A stretch of 64,000 bases of DNA from Vibrio mexicanus. Lineage in GTDB: Bacteria > Pseudomonadota > Gammaproteobacteria > Enterobacterales > Vibrionaceae. Made by a program: the position numbers and the translations under genes. Shown one piece after another: positions 28,091 through 38,631 of this stretch; positions within the stretch are counted from its first letter, which is position 1, and every line of letters starts with the position of its first letter. Under the pieces are notes generated by a model. The model was not told where the DNA came from, ran no database searches, and was given only the letters and a program-made list of their open reading frames with translations. The stretch covers positions 1 through 64,000 of the forward strand of contig NZ_JYJP01000068.1 of assembly GCF_001012815.1 (NCBI RefSeq), given 5' to 3'.

Positions 28091-31000
28091 ATGAGAATTT
28101 TTCGTGGCTCCCCAGCTCTTTCTGAGTTTCGTGTTAACAAGCTTTTAGAGCTTTGTCGTGAATTGAGCCTGCCAGTAACAGGTATTTACGCTGAATTTAC
28201 CCACTTTGCTGATCTAACGGCAGACCTTGATGCGTCTGAAGTTGAGAAGTTAGAAAAGTTACTGACTTACGGTCCAACGATTGAAGAGCATGAGCCTGCT
28301 GGCCTGCTGCTTCTAGTTACGCCTCGTCCGGGCACTATCTCTCCTTGGTCATCAAAATCAACAGACATCGCAAATAACTGTGGTCTAGACAAAGTTGTTC
28401 GTCTAGAGCGTGGCACTGCGTATTACGTTGAAACATCTGCTGAACTAACTGAGCTTCAATTGGTTGAGCTAAAAGCAATTATCCACGACCGTATGATGGA
28501 AGTGGTGTTCTCAGACTTCGATTCAGCGAACGCACTTTTCCAAGTTGCAGAGCCTGCACCTGTTGCTGACGTTGACCTACTAAATGGTGGTCGCGCTGCG
28601 CTTGAAAACGCAAACGTTACCCTAGGTCTTGCACTTGCAGACGATGAGATTGAGTACCTTTACGATGCGTTCGTAAACAAGCTCGACCGTAACCCAACAG
28701 ACATCGAGCTAATGATGTTTGCACAGGCGAACTCAGAGCACTGTCGTCACAAGATCTTCAACGCAGACTGGACTATCGACGGAGTTAAGCAAGACAAGTC
28801 TCTGTTCAAAATGATCAAGAACACATTCGAAACCACGCCTGAAAACGTACTGTCTGCATACAAAGATAACGCAGCAGTTATGGTGGGTTCTGATGTAGGT
28901 CGTTTCTTCCCGAACCCAGAAACTCGCCAGTACGGTTACAACCAAGAGAAAGCGCACATCCTAATGAAGGTGGAAACGCACAACCACCCAACCGCTATCT
29001 CTCCATGGCCAGGTGCTTCTACGGGTTCAGGCGGTGAAATCCGTGATGAAGGCGCAACAGGTATTGGCGGTAAGCCAAAAGCAGGCCTAGTTGGTTTCAC
29101 AACATCTAACCTACGTATTCCTGGTTTTGAACAGCCATGGGAAACAGACTTCGGTAAGCCGGGTCGCATTGTTAACGCTCTGGACATCATGCTAGAAGGC
29201 CCACTTGGTGGCGCGGCGTTCAACAACGAATTTGGTCGTCCAAACCTACTGGGTTACTTCCGTACTTACGAAGAAAAAGTGAACTCTCACGCAGGTGAAG
29301 AGGTTCGTGGTTACCACAAGCCAATCATGATTGCTGGTGGTATGGGTAACATCCGTGACGAGCACGTTCAGAAGAAAGAGATCCCGGTAGGTGCAAGCCT
29401 AATCGTACTTGGTGGTCCTGCAATGAACATCGGCCTTGGTGGCGGTGCGGCTTCTTCAATGGCGTCTGGCCAATCAGCAGAAGATCTAGATTTTGCTTCA
29501 GTACAGCGTGAAAACCCAGAGATGGAACGTCGTTGTCAGGAAGTTATTGACCGTTGTTGGCAGCTTGGCGACGAGAACCCAATTGCATTCATCCACGATG
29601 TGGGCGCGGGCGGTATCTCTAACGCACTTCCTGAGCTTGTAGACGATGGCGAACGTGGCGGTATCTTCCAGCTGCGTGACGTGCCAAACGACGAACCAGG
29701 CATGAGCCACTTGAGATCTGGTGTAACGAATCTCAAGAGCGTTACGTAATGGCAGTTGCGCCAGAGAATATGGAAGTATTCGATGCAATTTGTAAGCGTG
29801 AACGCGCACCATACGCAGTAGTGGGTGTGGCAACAGAAGAGCGTGAACTGAAACTTGAAGATTCACACTTCGACAACACGCCAATCGACATGCCAATGGA
29901 TGTTCTTCTAGGTAAAACACCTAAGATGCACCGTGATGCGAAAACACTTAAAGCGAACAACCCTGCGGTTAACCGTGACGGCATTGAGCTAAACGAAGCA
30001 GCAGAGCGCGTTCTGCGTCTTCCAACGGTTGCAGAAAAAACATTCCTTATCACGATCGGTGACCGCACGGTAACTGGCCTTGTTGCTCGTGACCAAATGG
30101 TTGGCCCTTGGCAGGTTCCAGTCGCTAACTGCGCAGTAACCGCAGCAAGCTACGACACTTACCACGGTGAAGCAATGTCGATGGGTGAGCGTACGCCAGT
30201 TGCTCTACTAGACTTCGGTGCTTCGGCTCGTCTAGCGGTTGGTGAAGCAATTACGAACATCGCAGCGACAAACATCGGTGATATCAAACACATTAAACTG
30301 TCTGCGAACTGGATGTCTCCAGCTGGCCACCCTGGTGAAGATGCAGGTCTTTACGAAGCGGTGAAAGCGGTAGGTGAAGAGTTATGTCCGGCACTTGGTC
30401 TAACTATCCCAGTGGGTAAAGACTCAATGTCGATGAAGACTAAGTGGGAAGAGAACGGCGAGCAGAAAGAAGTCACGTCTCCGCTATCTCTAATCATCAC
30501 TGCGTTTGCACGTGTTGAAGATGTGCGTAAGACAATCACTCCTCAGCTTCGCACTGACAAAGGTGACACGTCACTGGTTCTTATCGACCTAGGTAACGGT
30601 CAGAACCGTCTAGGTGCAACGGCGCTAGCGCAGGTTTACAAGCAGCTTGGTGACAAGCCAGCAGACGTAGATAACGCAGCGCAGCTGAAAGGTTTCTACG
30701 AAGGCGTACAAACTCTAGTAGCGAACGATCAAGTAGTGGCTTACCACGATAAGGGTGACGGCGGTCTATTCGTGACTCTTGCTGAGATGGCATTTGCGGG
30801 TCACTGTGGTGTTAAAGCTGATATTGCTGACCTAGGCGACGACGCTCTGGCTGCGCTATTCAACGAAGAGCTGGGTGCGGTACTTCAAGTTAAGAACGAT
30901 GACCTAGATTCTGTACTTTCAACGCTAGCAGCAAATGGCCTAGAAGCGTGTTCACACGTAATTGGTTCTGTAGAAGCGTCTGACGAGCTAGTCATCACTT

Positions 31001-31986
31001 CTGGTGAGACAGTGGTTCTTGAGCGTAACCGTACTGAACTACGTACTATCTGGGCTGAGACAACGCACAAGATGCAAGGCCTACGTGATAACCCGGCATG
31101 TGCTGACCAAGAGCACGAAGCGAAGAAAGACAACTCAGACCCAGGTCTGAACGTTAAGCTGAGCTTTGACGTTAACGAAGACATTGCAGCTCCGTTTATT
31201 GCTAAAGGTGCGAAACCTAAGATGGCAATCCTACGTGAGCAAGGTGTGAACTCTCACGTTGAGATGGCGGCAGCGTTTGACCGTGCAGGCTTCGAAGCGA
31301 CTGATATCCACATGAGCGACATCCTAACCGGTCAAGCTGTTCTGGAAGAGTACCAAGGTCTTGTGGCTTGTGGCGGCTTCTCTTACGGTGACGTACTCGG
31401 TGCGGGTGAAGGTTGGGCTAAGTCTATCCTATTCAACGAGCAAGCTCGCAATCAGTTCGAAGGCTTCTTCCAGCGTGAAGATACGTTCTCTCTAGGTGTG
31501 TGTAACGGCTGTCAGATGCTATCGAACTTGAAAGAGCTGATCCCAGGTGCAGACCTATGGCCACGCTTCGTTCGTAACGAATCTGAGCGTTTTGAAGCTC
31601 GCTTCAGCCTAGTGGAAGTTCAGAAGTCTGATTCTGTATTCTTTGACGGCATGGCAGGCTCTCGTATGCCAATCGCAGTGTCTCACGGTGAAGGCCGCGT
31701 AGAAGTACGTGATGCTGATCACCTAGCGGCGATTGAAGCATCAGGTACGGTTGCAGTGCGTTACGTGGATAACCACGGTAATGCAACTCAACAATACCCG
31801 AACAACCCGAATGGTTCACCAAACGCAATCACAGGTCTAACGACTCAAGATGGCCGTGTGACTATCATGATGCCGCACCCAGAGCGTGTATTCCGCACAG
31901 TGGCAAACTCTTGGTCTCCAGAAGGTTGGGGCGAGAACGGTGCTTGGATGCGCATGTTCCAGAACGCACGTAAGAACGTAGGTTAA
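28091..31986 (+). CDS. purL: Phosphoribosylformylglycinamidine synthase PurL; one frameshift
   Basis: The fourth step of purine synthesis: FGAR + glutamine + ATP to FGAM. The first frame ends at 29749 with [15 protein letters not shown]; the second starts [14 protein letters not shown]. Restoring one C in GAGCCAC (29707) gives [25 protein letters not shown], the conserved sequence, and about 1298 residues (E. coli 1295). The N-terminal PurS-like part and the synthetase domain ([28 protein letters not shown]) precede the C-terminal glutaminase with nucleophile Cys in GVCNGCQML and His/Glu in MPHPERVFR. It is preceded by a PurR box and promoter and followed by a strong terminator. The break is probably a sequencing error. 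Confidence 0.97.
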
Positions 31987-32015
31987 TCATTTAACTGACG
32001 CTTTTAATGTTTAGA

Positions 32016-32048
32016 AAGGCGCGACTCTAGGAGTCGCGCCTTTTTTTA
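32016..32048 (+). terminator. Terminator of purL
   Basis: A 12-bp perfect stem AAGGCGCGACTC / GAGTCGCGCCTT with a 3-base loop and eight T. Confidence 0.97.
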
Positions 32049-32130
32049 TTGTTTTCAATTTCTCAGAGAAAATGACAGGGGTTAGCTCCTGAACTAGATT
32101 AAAAAGACACAGAACAAGGAGAGAGACAGT

Positions 32131-33692
32131 ATGTCGATAGCGAATTGGAGCATTAGAAGTTTATCTAGCCTCGTCTCTTTGCTTATCGTTGTGATGTTTC
32201 TATCTGCTTATTTCTTGTTTAAATATCTATGGTCATATGACAAGGCGCTTCAGCAAGTGGAGCAGATTCACGCTCGTGAGATTCAACAAGTAAAAACCAT
32301 GCTCTCGATTGGCCAAAGTGACTTGGAGGGTAAGCTGGCTGATCACGCAGCTTGGGATGCAACAGCTGAGTTTGTGCTAGGGAACAATGACTCATTTATT
32401 ACCGTCGATATGAATGAACATACCATGGAGTCGCTGGGTATCGCTGGGGTATTTATTGCAGATCCGATGCGCAAGATAATATTAAGCAGACGGTATGACT
32501 TTTCCTCAAGTTCATTAGTAGAAGCGAGTGAAGGTTGGCATGGTTACATTTCTCCTCTTATTGAGATGGCTAGCACACAAAATAGTGAAGAGATCTCGCC
32601 TGTCACCGGTGTGATGGCCTATGGGCGAAGAGCTTTCCTTTACTCAGCATCTCGAATCTGTAACAGCCAAGCTCGTGATTGTACGAAAGGTTATATTGGT
32701 TTTATCCAACCGCTTCAACCTAACTATTTGCAGCTAGTTGAGATGACGACTGGTTTGGATGTCAATATTTCTATACTTGAAACTGTCCCTATCATTTACC
32801 ACTCACATTCAGAATCAACGTCGAGCTTTATTGGCCTTCCTGATCAGCTGTCAGGCTCCTATATACAAATTGAAGTTAAACACAGTGTCGCTCGCCCTAA
32901 ATTTATAGATTCTAATGAATTGAGTGTAGTAGTGGGCTTTTCATTCACACTGTTTGTGATGAACCTATTGCTCGTTCATAAGCTCATACAGCCAATGAAT
33001 AGAGCCAGAAAGGCACTCATTGAATTTTCAGAGCACGGAAAGGGGCTACCCGATGAGAGCTACTTCGTTTCTAAGGAGATGAAACAGTTCACAAGAGCGA
33101 TCAATCGCTTGATTCGAGACATTGATGAAAGTCGTCAAAAGCTACGTTGCAGTCTGAACACGATCCGTTAACGGGGGTCGCAAACAGGCGAAGGCTAGAG
33201 CATTTAGCGGAAGGTTGGCTGCAAGACAGAACCTTCGAGCACTTGGCTGTTTTTATGATTGATGTCGATTACTTTAAGCCTTTCAATGACAACTATGGCC
33301 ATGTTGCGGGTGATAAAGCATTAAAGGCTGTTGCAGCCAAACTGGATGCATTGTTTCAATACAAAAGTGAGGTGGTAGCCAGATTTGGAGGGGAAGAGTT
33401 TTGTATTGTTATTGCATCCTCTATGCCCATCGACTGTGATGAAGTCACGAGCCGAATTCATTTCGGTATCAATGAATTACAAATCGAACATGCTCATTCT
33501 ACTGTAAGTGATTATCTAACGGTGAGTATTGGAGGCTTGTACAGCATTGGCAGTAAAAAGAACAGTTATGCCAATTTAGTTCGCCTTGCCGATAAAGAGC
33601 TGTATCAGGCGAAGCAGAGTGGACGCAATCGTAGCAGTGTGATGGAAATGATTACCTCAGAAGAATCCTCTCAAACTGACGAGAGTGAATAA
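32131..33692 (+). CDS. Membrane diguanylate cyclase with periplasmic CHASE4-like sensor; one frameshift
   Basis: TM1 (about residues 10-32) and TM2 (about 265-285) flank a periplasmic domain. Its early sequence (DLEGKLADHAAWDATAEFVLGNND) resembles CHASE4 sensors. The frame breaks at 33147. One missing T (CGTTGC for CGTTTGC) joins RQKLR to LQSEHDPLTGVANRRRLEHLAEGW, the start of the GGDEF domain, with active site RFGGEEF. The repaired protein has about 520 residues. It would make cyclic di-GMP from GTP. I see no RxxD inhibitory site before GGEEF (YKSE instead), so product feedback at that site is unlikely. It stands alone with a GGAGAGA ribosome binding site. The ligand is unknown. Confidence 0.9.
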
Positions 33693-33829
33693 AGCGATAA
33701 AATTGAAGCATGCTAGCGACATTTGTGCTCTAATACCGCGCTTGCCACGGAGTGGTGGCCAGAAATGCTCTATACAGATAGGTTTCTAAGAGTAGAGCCA
33801 TCATTATTCATTTATTAAGGCACAGATAC

Positions 33830-34066
33830 ATGTCAACTAGTAAGAAATTTGCGGTACGCGTAATCGAAAAGCGTAACGGTTGGGCTGCGGAAATTACACG
33901 CCAAGTGACTTCTCGTCGAGTGGTCGTTTCTAAGCGCGAAATGGGCTTTGAATCAGAAGAGAAAGCACTAGCATGGGGTGAGAAAGAGCTTGAAGGCTTT
34001 ATCAAGAATCAACAGCTAAGAAATGCTCGCAAATCTGAGCAGCGCAAAAGTAAGCATGCTGACTAG
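33830..34066 (+). CDS. DUF3622 family small protein
   Basis: A 78-residue basic protein matching the Vibrionaceae DUF3622 family (KFAVRVIEKRNGWAAEITRQVTSRRVVVSKRE, then FESEEKALAWGEKEL). The core looks like a small beta-beta-alpha module; the tail is rich in Lys/Arg. Function unknown. The stop codon TAG is formed by the first bases of a MITE-like repeat (34064), so the natural C-terminus may have been changed by its insertion. Confidence 0.88.
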   Translation: MSTSKKFAVRVIEKRNGWAAEITRQVTSRRVVVSKREMGFESEEKALAWGEKELEGFIKNQQLRNARKSEQRKSKHAD

Positions 34067-34330
34067 GGCGTATTGATCTTTCGTGGTTAAATTTTGTTCG
34101 AGATAAAATTGTTTTAGGCGCGGCGAAGGCTGTTTAGCCTAGCATTCTAAGCAAAGAGTCTTCAACAAAGCATAAAACAATTTTAGCCGAACCCTTCGGG
34201 CAGCCTTTGTGATTCATTTCTACTGCGTTATCAGCTTTTCATGTAGACAAACTACACATCGAAGCCTCTACCTTGTATAAATTTCCCACAAAGAGCTGCA
34301 AAAATCATCTCGAAAGGTCAACACGCCCTA
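34064..34330. repeat. MITE-like element, family A copy 1 (267 bp)
   Basis: It begins TAGGGCGTATTGATCTTTCG and ends with the inverted complement (CGAAAGGTCAACACGCCCTA); the terminal repeats match at about 20 of 23 positions. The internal sequence matches the copy at 53865-54171 over most of its length, including GAACCCTTCGGGCAGCCTTT and the CATTTCTACTGCGTTATC block. It has no coding capacity. No target duplication is obvious beyond the terminal TA. Confidence 0.88.
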
Positions 34331-34344
34331 AGCTAAGCAAATAA

Positions 34345-34372
34345 AAAACCTGCCAATGGCAGGTTTTTGTTT
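34345..34372. terminator. Bidirectional terminator
   Basis: A 10-bp stem AAAACCTGCC / GGCAGGTTTT with a short loop, an A run before and T runs after. It can stop DUF4250/yaeP transcription on the minus strand and any transcript leaving the repeat on the plus strand. Confidence 0.85.
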
Positions 34373-34384
34373 TTAAGAATTCAA

Positions 34385-34576
34385 TTATCGGAACTGACTG
34401 GCATCAGGTAGGTAATCAAAACCTGCGCTAGCGAGACGTTGCTCTAGCTTAGCTCGGTCGATATCAAAAAAAGCCACGAGCTTATCCAGATCACCACCGA
34501 AATCATCACGAAGCTTCATGTTGACGATGCTCATCAGCATCACTGGATCCATGGTTTCGAAGTTAGCCAAGTTCAT
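34385..34576 (-). CDS. DUF4250 family protein
   Basis: A 63-residue protein beginning [34 protein letters not shown], the characteristic DUF4250 sequence, with a helical C-terminal half. Function unknown. Its ATG overlaps the stop of yaeP by one base (TAATG), so the two are translationally coupled. Confidence 0.9.
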   Translation of the reverse strand: MNLANFETMDPVMLMSIVNMKLRDDFGGDLDKLVAFFDIDRAKLEQRLASAGFDYLPDASQFR

Positions 34577-34781
34577 TACTTATCCTCAAAATCCGAAATC
34601 AGTAAGTTTGCAGCAGCAAATGCTGCTTTCTCTCTGGCTTCTTTAGGCAACGACTCATCGGCAGCAATTTCGTTTAGCGCTTTGACTGCGCAGCTGATTG
34701 CTTGCGGAATGTAGCCTGATCGCCACTACCAATTTGAGCATAGAGCTCGCGTACCAAATCACAACAGCCGTATACTTGCAT
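34576..34781 (-). CDS. yaeP: YaeP family (UPF0253) protein; one frameshift
   Basis: The start is the ATG at 34781 with AAGGA upstream. It reads [22 protein letters not shown] and then runs off frame. Restoring one G (GGCT to GGGCT, near 34715) gives [46 protein letters not shown], a clear match to E. coli YaeP (68 residues). A gene caller would miss it. Function unknown. In E. coli yaeP neighbours rof and proS-region genes; here proS lies 1 kb away. Same error type as elsewhere. Confidence 0.88.
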
Positions 34782-34894
34782 GGCTAAATCCTTAATAAAT
34801 GATAACTGCTCTCAAATATACACACTGGCGATTTGAAACTCAAAGCACAGAGTTGTTTTGCCTCAATTTTGACTAAGTGATGCTTAAAATTACA

Positions 34895-35563
34895 TCACTG
34901 TAATTGGGCTTCGAGTTGTAAAGTCACTTCATTGGATAAGTTGAGCTGTTTCGCCAGCTCTTGCAAGTAGGCTTTCTCCATGAAGTTTTGTTCATCAGCC
35001 ACAATCAGTGAGGCAAGGTAGATTTCAGAAGCTTGCTGCGGTGATGTAGCGAGTCGAGCTATCTCGCTTGGGTCGAGTGGCTTGTGCAGTTCGGTATGTA
35101 CTAGCTGCCTAACATTTTCATCAGCGCCCACTTCAGTCAGTGCTTGTTCAATACGTGCCATCTCTTCTTCATCTACGTGGCCATCGGCTTTTGCGGCTCC
35201 AATCATGGCTTTGAGAATGAGCTTTGCATGCATGTTGTCTTCTGGGTCAAAGATTTCATCGACACCTTGCGTGTCCTGCTTTGCCTGCCAGTCGTTATAC
35301 ACTTTATAGGCAAGGGCACCAACAGCCGCAGCACCACTGATCTTAAGTGCGCCTTTACCCATTTTCTTAGCCATCTTTTTACTTTTCTTAGAACCCATCA
35401 GCATACCGATAAGTCCACCACCTAGTGCACCTGCACCCAGTGCTTTTAACTGTCCGGAGTTCGATGATGATTTGATGCTGCTTGTCTGTTTACCGAGGGC
35501 ATCCGTGCCTTGCTTAACAATGTCGGATTTGAGTGCTTGGTTGAGAAGACTTTTTAAATCCAT
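34895..35563 (-). CDS. TerB-like DUF533 (YebE-type) inner-membrane-associated protein
   Basis: 222 residues. The N-terminal part (ALGAGALGGGLIGMLMGSKKSKKMAKKMGKGALKISGAAAVGALAYKVYNDWQ) is glycine-rich and hydrophobic with a basic hinge. It is followed by a TerB-like helical domain (ILKAMIGAAKADGHVDEEEMARIEQAL, with the acidic DGHVDEEE motif). This order defines DUF533. E. coli YebE is Cpx-induced. No evidence for regulation is seen here. Confidence 0.9.
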   Translation of the reverse strand: MDLKSLLNQALKSDIVKQGTDALGKQTSSIKSSSNSGQLKALGAGALGGGLIGMLMGSKKSKKMAKKMGKGALKISGAAAVGALAYKVYNDWQAKQDTQGVDEIFDPEDNMHAKLILKAMIGAAKADGHVDEEEMARIEQALTEVGADENVRQLVHTELHKPLDPSEIARLATSPQQASEIYLASLIVADEQNFMEKAYLQELAKQLNLSNEVTLQLEAQLQ

Positions 35564-35687
35564 AGCGGAGCTCCTAATGTGTTGAGTGAAAGGCCAAAGT
35601 GGTGTTCTAGATTAGTATGGGAACAATTCTTATTTAGACTACGCTTATGAATCTGAACCAAAGATTAACAGTATGAATTTTGAATAT

Positions 35688-35716
35688 AAAAAAGGGCTGG
35701 CCTAAGCCAACCCTTT
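35688..35716 (-). terminator. Terminator of proS
   Basis: An 11-bp stem AAAGGGCTGGC / GCCAACCCTTT (one non-Watson-Crick position), loop of four bases, followed on the minus strand by TTTATA. Confidence 0.75.
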
Positions 35717-35745
35717 GAAGTGTGGTGAGTATTGGTTGAATCGAA

Positions 35746-37460
35746 TTATTGAAGTTGTGCCTTAACGTGCTCAACAATGTCAGTCATTGCAACCGCTGTT
35801 TTCTCACCTGAGCGGCGGTTCTTGTACTCGAAGTTGCCTTCTTTCATGCTGCGATCGCCGATCACGATAGTGTGAGGAACACCAATCAGTTCCATATCAG
35901 AGAACATCACACCTGGGCGTTCTTTACGGTCATCAAATAGGACTTCGACGCCCATAGCGGTCAGTTCTGCGTACAGCTTCTCAGCCGCTTCTTTCACTTC
36001 TTCTGACTTGTGCATGTTCATAGGCACGATAGCCACTTGGAATGGAGCCAATGCGTCAGGCCAGATGATGCCGTATTTGTCGTGGTTTTGCTCAATTGCA
36101 GAAGCAACAACACGTGATACACCGATACCGTAACAACCCATCTCAAGGATAACGTTCTTACCATCAGGACCAAGAACGCCACAATTCATCGCTTCAGAAT
36201 ACACATTACCAAGCTGGAAAATGTGGCCGACTTCGATACCGCGTTTTAGAGCGATTGTCCCTTTACCACATGGCTTGGATCGCCTTCAACTACGTTACGT
36301 AGGTCTTCAACTTGACCTAGCTCTACGTCACGGCCCCAGTTGATGCCAAAGTAGTGTTTATCATCGATGTTTGCGCCAGCGCCAAAGTCGCTCATGACCG
36401 CTACGGTGCGGTCAACAATGAATGGCAGTTTTAGACCGACAGGGCCAAGTGAACCTGGGCCAGCACCGATTAGTGCGCGGATCTCTTCTTCTGTTGCCAT
36501 CTCAAGAGGAGACGCTACTTGAGGAAGGTTCTCTGCTTTAACCTCGTTAAGCTCGTGGTCGCCACGAATGATAAGTGCAATCAGGTCAGCATCGACTTCG
36601 TCAGACGCTTTTACAAACAGTGTTTTCACTGTTTTCTCGATTGGCATTTCAAACTGTTCAACAAGCTCAGCGATGGTCTTCGCGTTTGGCGTATCAACTA
36701 GAGTCATCTCTTGAGTTGGAGCTGCAGCTTCGTCAGCCAGAGCAAGCGCTTCCGCTTTTTCGATGTTGGCTGCGTAGTCAGACTCAGTAGAGAATGCGAT
36801 GAGGTCTTCACCGCTTTCTGCTAATACGTGGAACTCTTGAGAGCCACTACCACCAATCGCGCCTGAATCCGCCAGTACTGGACGGTATTCTAGGCCCATG
36901 CGATCGAACGCTTTACAGTAAGCATCGTGCATCGCATCGTAAGATTTTTGTAGACCTTCTTTATCGATATCGAAGCTGTAAGCATCCATCATTGAGAATT
37001 CACGTGCGCGCATTACACCGAAACGTGGACGACGCTCATCACGGAACTTAGTTTGAATTTGGTACAGGTTAAGAGGAAGCTGCTTGTACGAGTTAACTTC
37101 GTTACGCACAAGGCTTGTGATCACTTCCTCAGCCGTTGGGCTAAGTACAAACGGACGAGTATGGCGATCAGTAAAGCGAAGTAGCTCAGGACCCATCTTT
37201 TCGCTGCGACCTGTCTCTTCCCATAGTTCAAACGGCTGAACAACGGGCATCAAAGTCTCGACAGCACCCGCATTGTCGATCTCTTGGCGAACGATGTTTT
37301 CGACTTTACGCAGTACACGTAGACCAGTAGGTAGCCAAGTGTATAAACCTGAGGCTAGCTTACGGATCATACCTGCACGTAACATCAGCTGGTGGCTGAT
37401 TACTTCTGCGTCGTTTGGAGTCTCTTTCAGAGTAGAAAGAAGATAGTTACTGGTACGCAT
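35746..37460 (-). CDS. proS: Prolyl-tRNA synthetase; one frameshift
   Basis: The first frame (36246-37460) covers the catalytic core and most of the insertion domain and ends VVKGQSL. The second begins at [15 protein letters not shown]. One missing C (AGCCATG for AGCCCATG on the minus strand, at 36272) gives [35 protein letters not shown], the conserved motif 2-3 region, and 571 residues (E. coli 572). Class II motifs [24 protein letters not shown] and [10 protein letters not shown] are visible; the YbaK-like editing insertion occupies about residues 225-390. The gene is essential, so the break is almost certainly a sequencing error. Confidence 0.97.
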
Positions 37461-37597
37461 TCTTTTATCCGTTTATTTCCAATGAATAGGCTTGAGGCAA
37501 TAAGCGCTATATTCGTTGCCAATTGCATTCAAGCTGTACAACTCTTTGCTCACAAAGAGTCAAGTTAGCCGAATATAATATCAGCCATTTGGCTTTG

Positions 37598-38293
37598 TCA
37601 AAAGCGTTCAATGGCGGTAACCGTCACTAAGTTTCCTGAAACGACGAATTTCACATTAAAGTCGAACAAGTTAACCGCATATTCTTTGTCGTCAGGCTTA
37701 TTTTTCTTGTAGGCGGGGCGAGGATCTTGTGCCAACACCTGCTGGATGACTTTCTGTGTGGTATCGGCATCTTTTAAACCTTGCAAAGCAGCCACTGCAT
37801 TGTCACTGAATAGCACTTCGGATTGATGCGGCTCGTCTTGCGCGTATCCACCTGATGCTGACTCAATCGCATCGGAATAGGGAATATAGGGCTTGATGTC
37901 GATAATGGGTGTTTTGTCAACAAGATCGACACTGCCAAGTTCGAGGTAGACTTGATCGCCTTCTTTTGTCACGTTTTTCAGTTCAACGGCTGACATGCCG
38001 ATCCCATTTGGGCGAAAAGTTGACCGCGAAGCGAAGACGCCAACGCGCTCATTTCCGCCTAATCTAGGCGGGCGAACGGTGGGTTTCCAACCAGATTCTA
38101 GGTTTCTATCGAACAAAAAGAGCAGCCAAATGTGACTAAATTGTTCAATCCCTCTTACCGATTCTAGACAGTTAGATTCCCCTAAAAGTTTTAGCCTTGC
38201 GTTAGCGCTTGGAACGAGACGAGGTTGTCTCGGCACTGCAAATTTTTCTTTGTAAGGAGTTAGGATTTCACCTACTGGGGAAATAGAGTACAT
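37598..38293 (-). CDS. trmO: tRNA (N6-threonylcarbamoyladenosine-37 N6)-methyltransferase TrmO
   Basis: The ATG at 38293 gives MYSISPVGEILTPYKEKFAVPRQPRLV, aligned to the E. coli TrmO start; the frame is open 20 codons further upstream. The 231 residues include RPPRLGGNERVGVFASRSTFRPNGIGMSAVELK, the SAM-binding beta-barrel signature, and DPRPAYKKN near the end. It methylates t6A37 of tRNA-Thr. It sits upstream of proS on the same strand, as in E. coli. Confidence 0.94.
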   Translation of the reverse strand: MYSISPVGEILTPYKEKFAVPRQPRLVPSANARLKLLGESNCLESVRGIEQFSHIWLLFLFDRNLESGWKPTVRPPRLGGNERVGVFASRSTFRPNGIGMSAVELKNVTKEGDQVYLELGSVDLVDKTPIIDIKPYIPYSDAIESASGGYAQDEPHQSEVLFSDNAVAALQGLKDADTTQKVIQQVLAQDPRPAYKKNKPDDKEYAVNLFDFNVKFVVSGNLVTVTAIERF

Positions 38294-38631
38294 GCGCGAT
38301 CTCACAAAACGTAGCATAGGTATAGGTGGGTAAATCTCAATGACCCCACCCATAAAATGGCGTTATAAATTGCTTTTATATTACCAAAATTAGTACCAAT
38401 TTAGTCATTTACCTTTAGTGATAAATGAGTCAATTAGGTTTTTTTATATGTTTGATTGTATTTTTTTAGTTATATTCTCTGGTTTATTGTTTAATTTTGG
38501 TGAACTATCCGTCCAAATGAAACGTTTGCTTACATATTGCGTTTCTGTTTCTTAGCGTGCTCAAGTACTCTGCGCTCGCTTTGTCGCATTTATTGTCACA
38601 ATGCGTAGGAATAACAACAAGGAGGGAACAG
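38294..38631. other. Intergenic region between trmO and the second AbgT gene
   Basis: 338 bases, AT-rich, holding divergent promoters. The only assignable element is the strong AAGGAGGG ribosome binding site at the right end. A frame of 116 codons on the minus strand across this area runs into the AbgT gene and is an artefact. Confidence 0.4.

Noticed and set aside
34064..34330. Family A element read as a small RNA gene
   Set aside because: A second copy in an unrelated place, with conserved terminal inverted repeats, points to a dispersed element instead.
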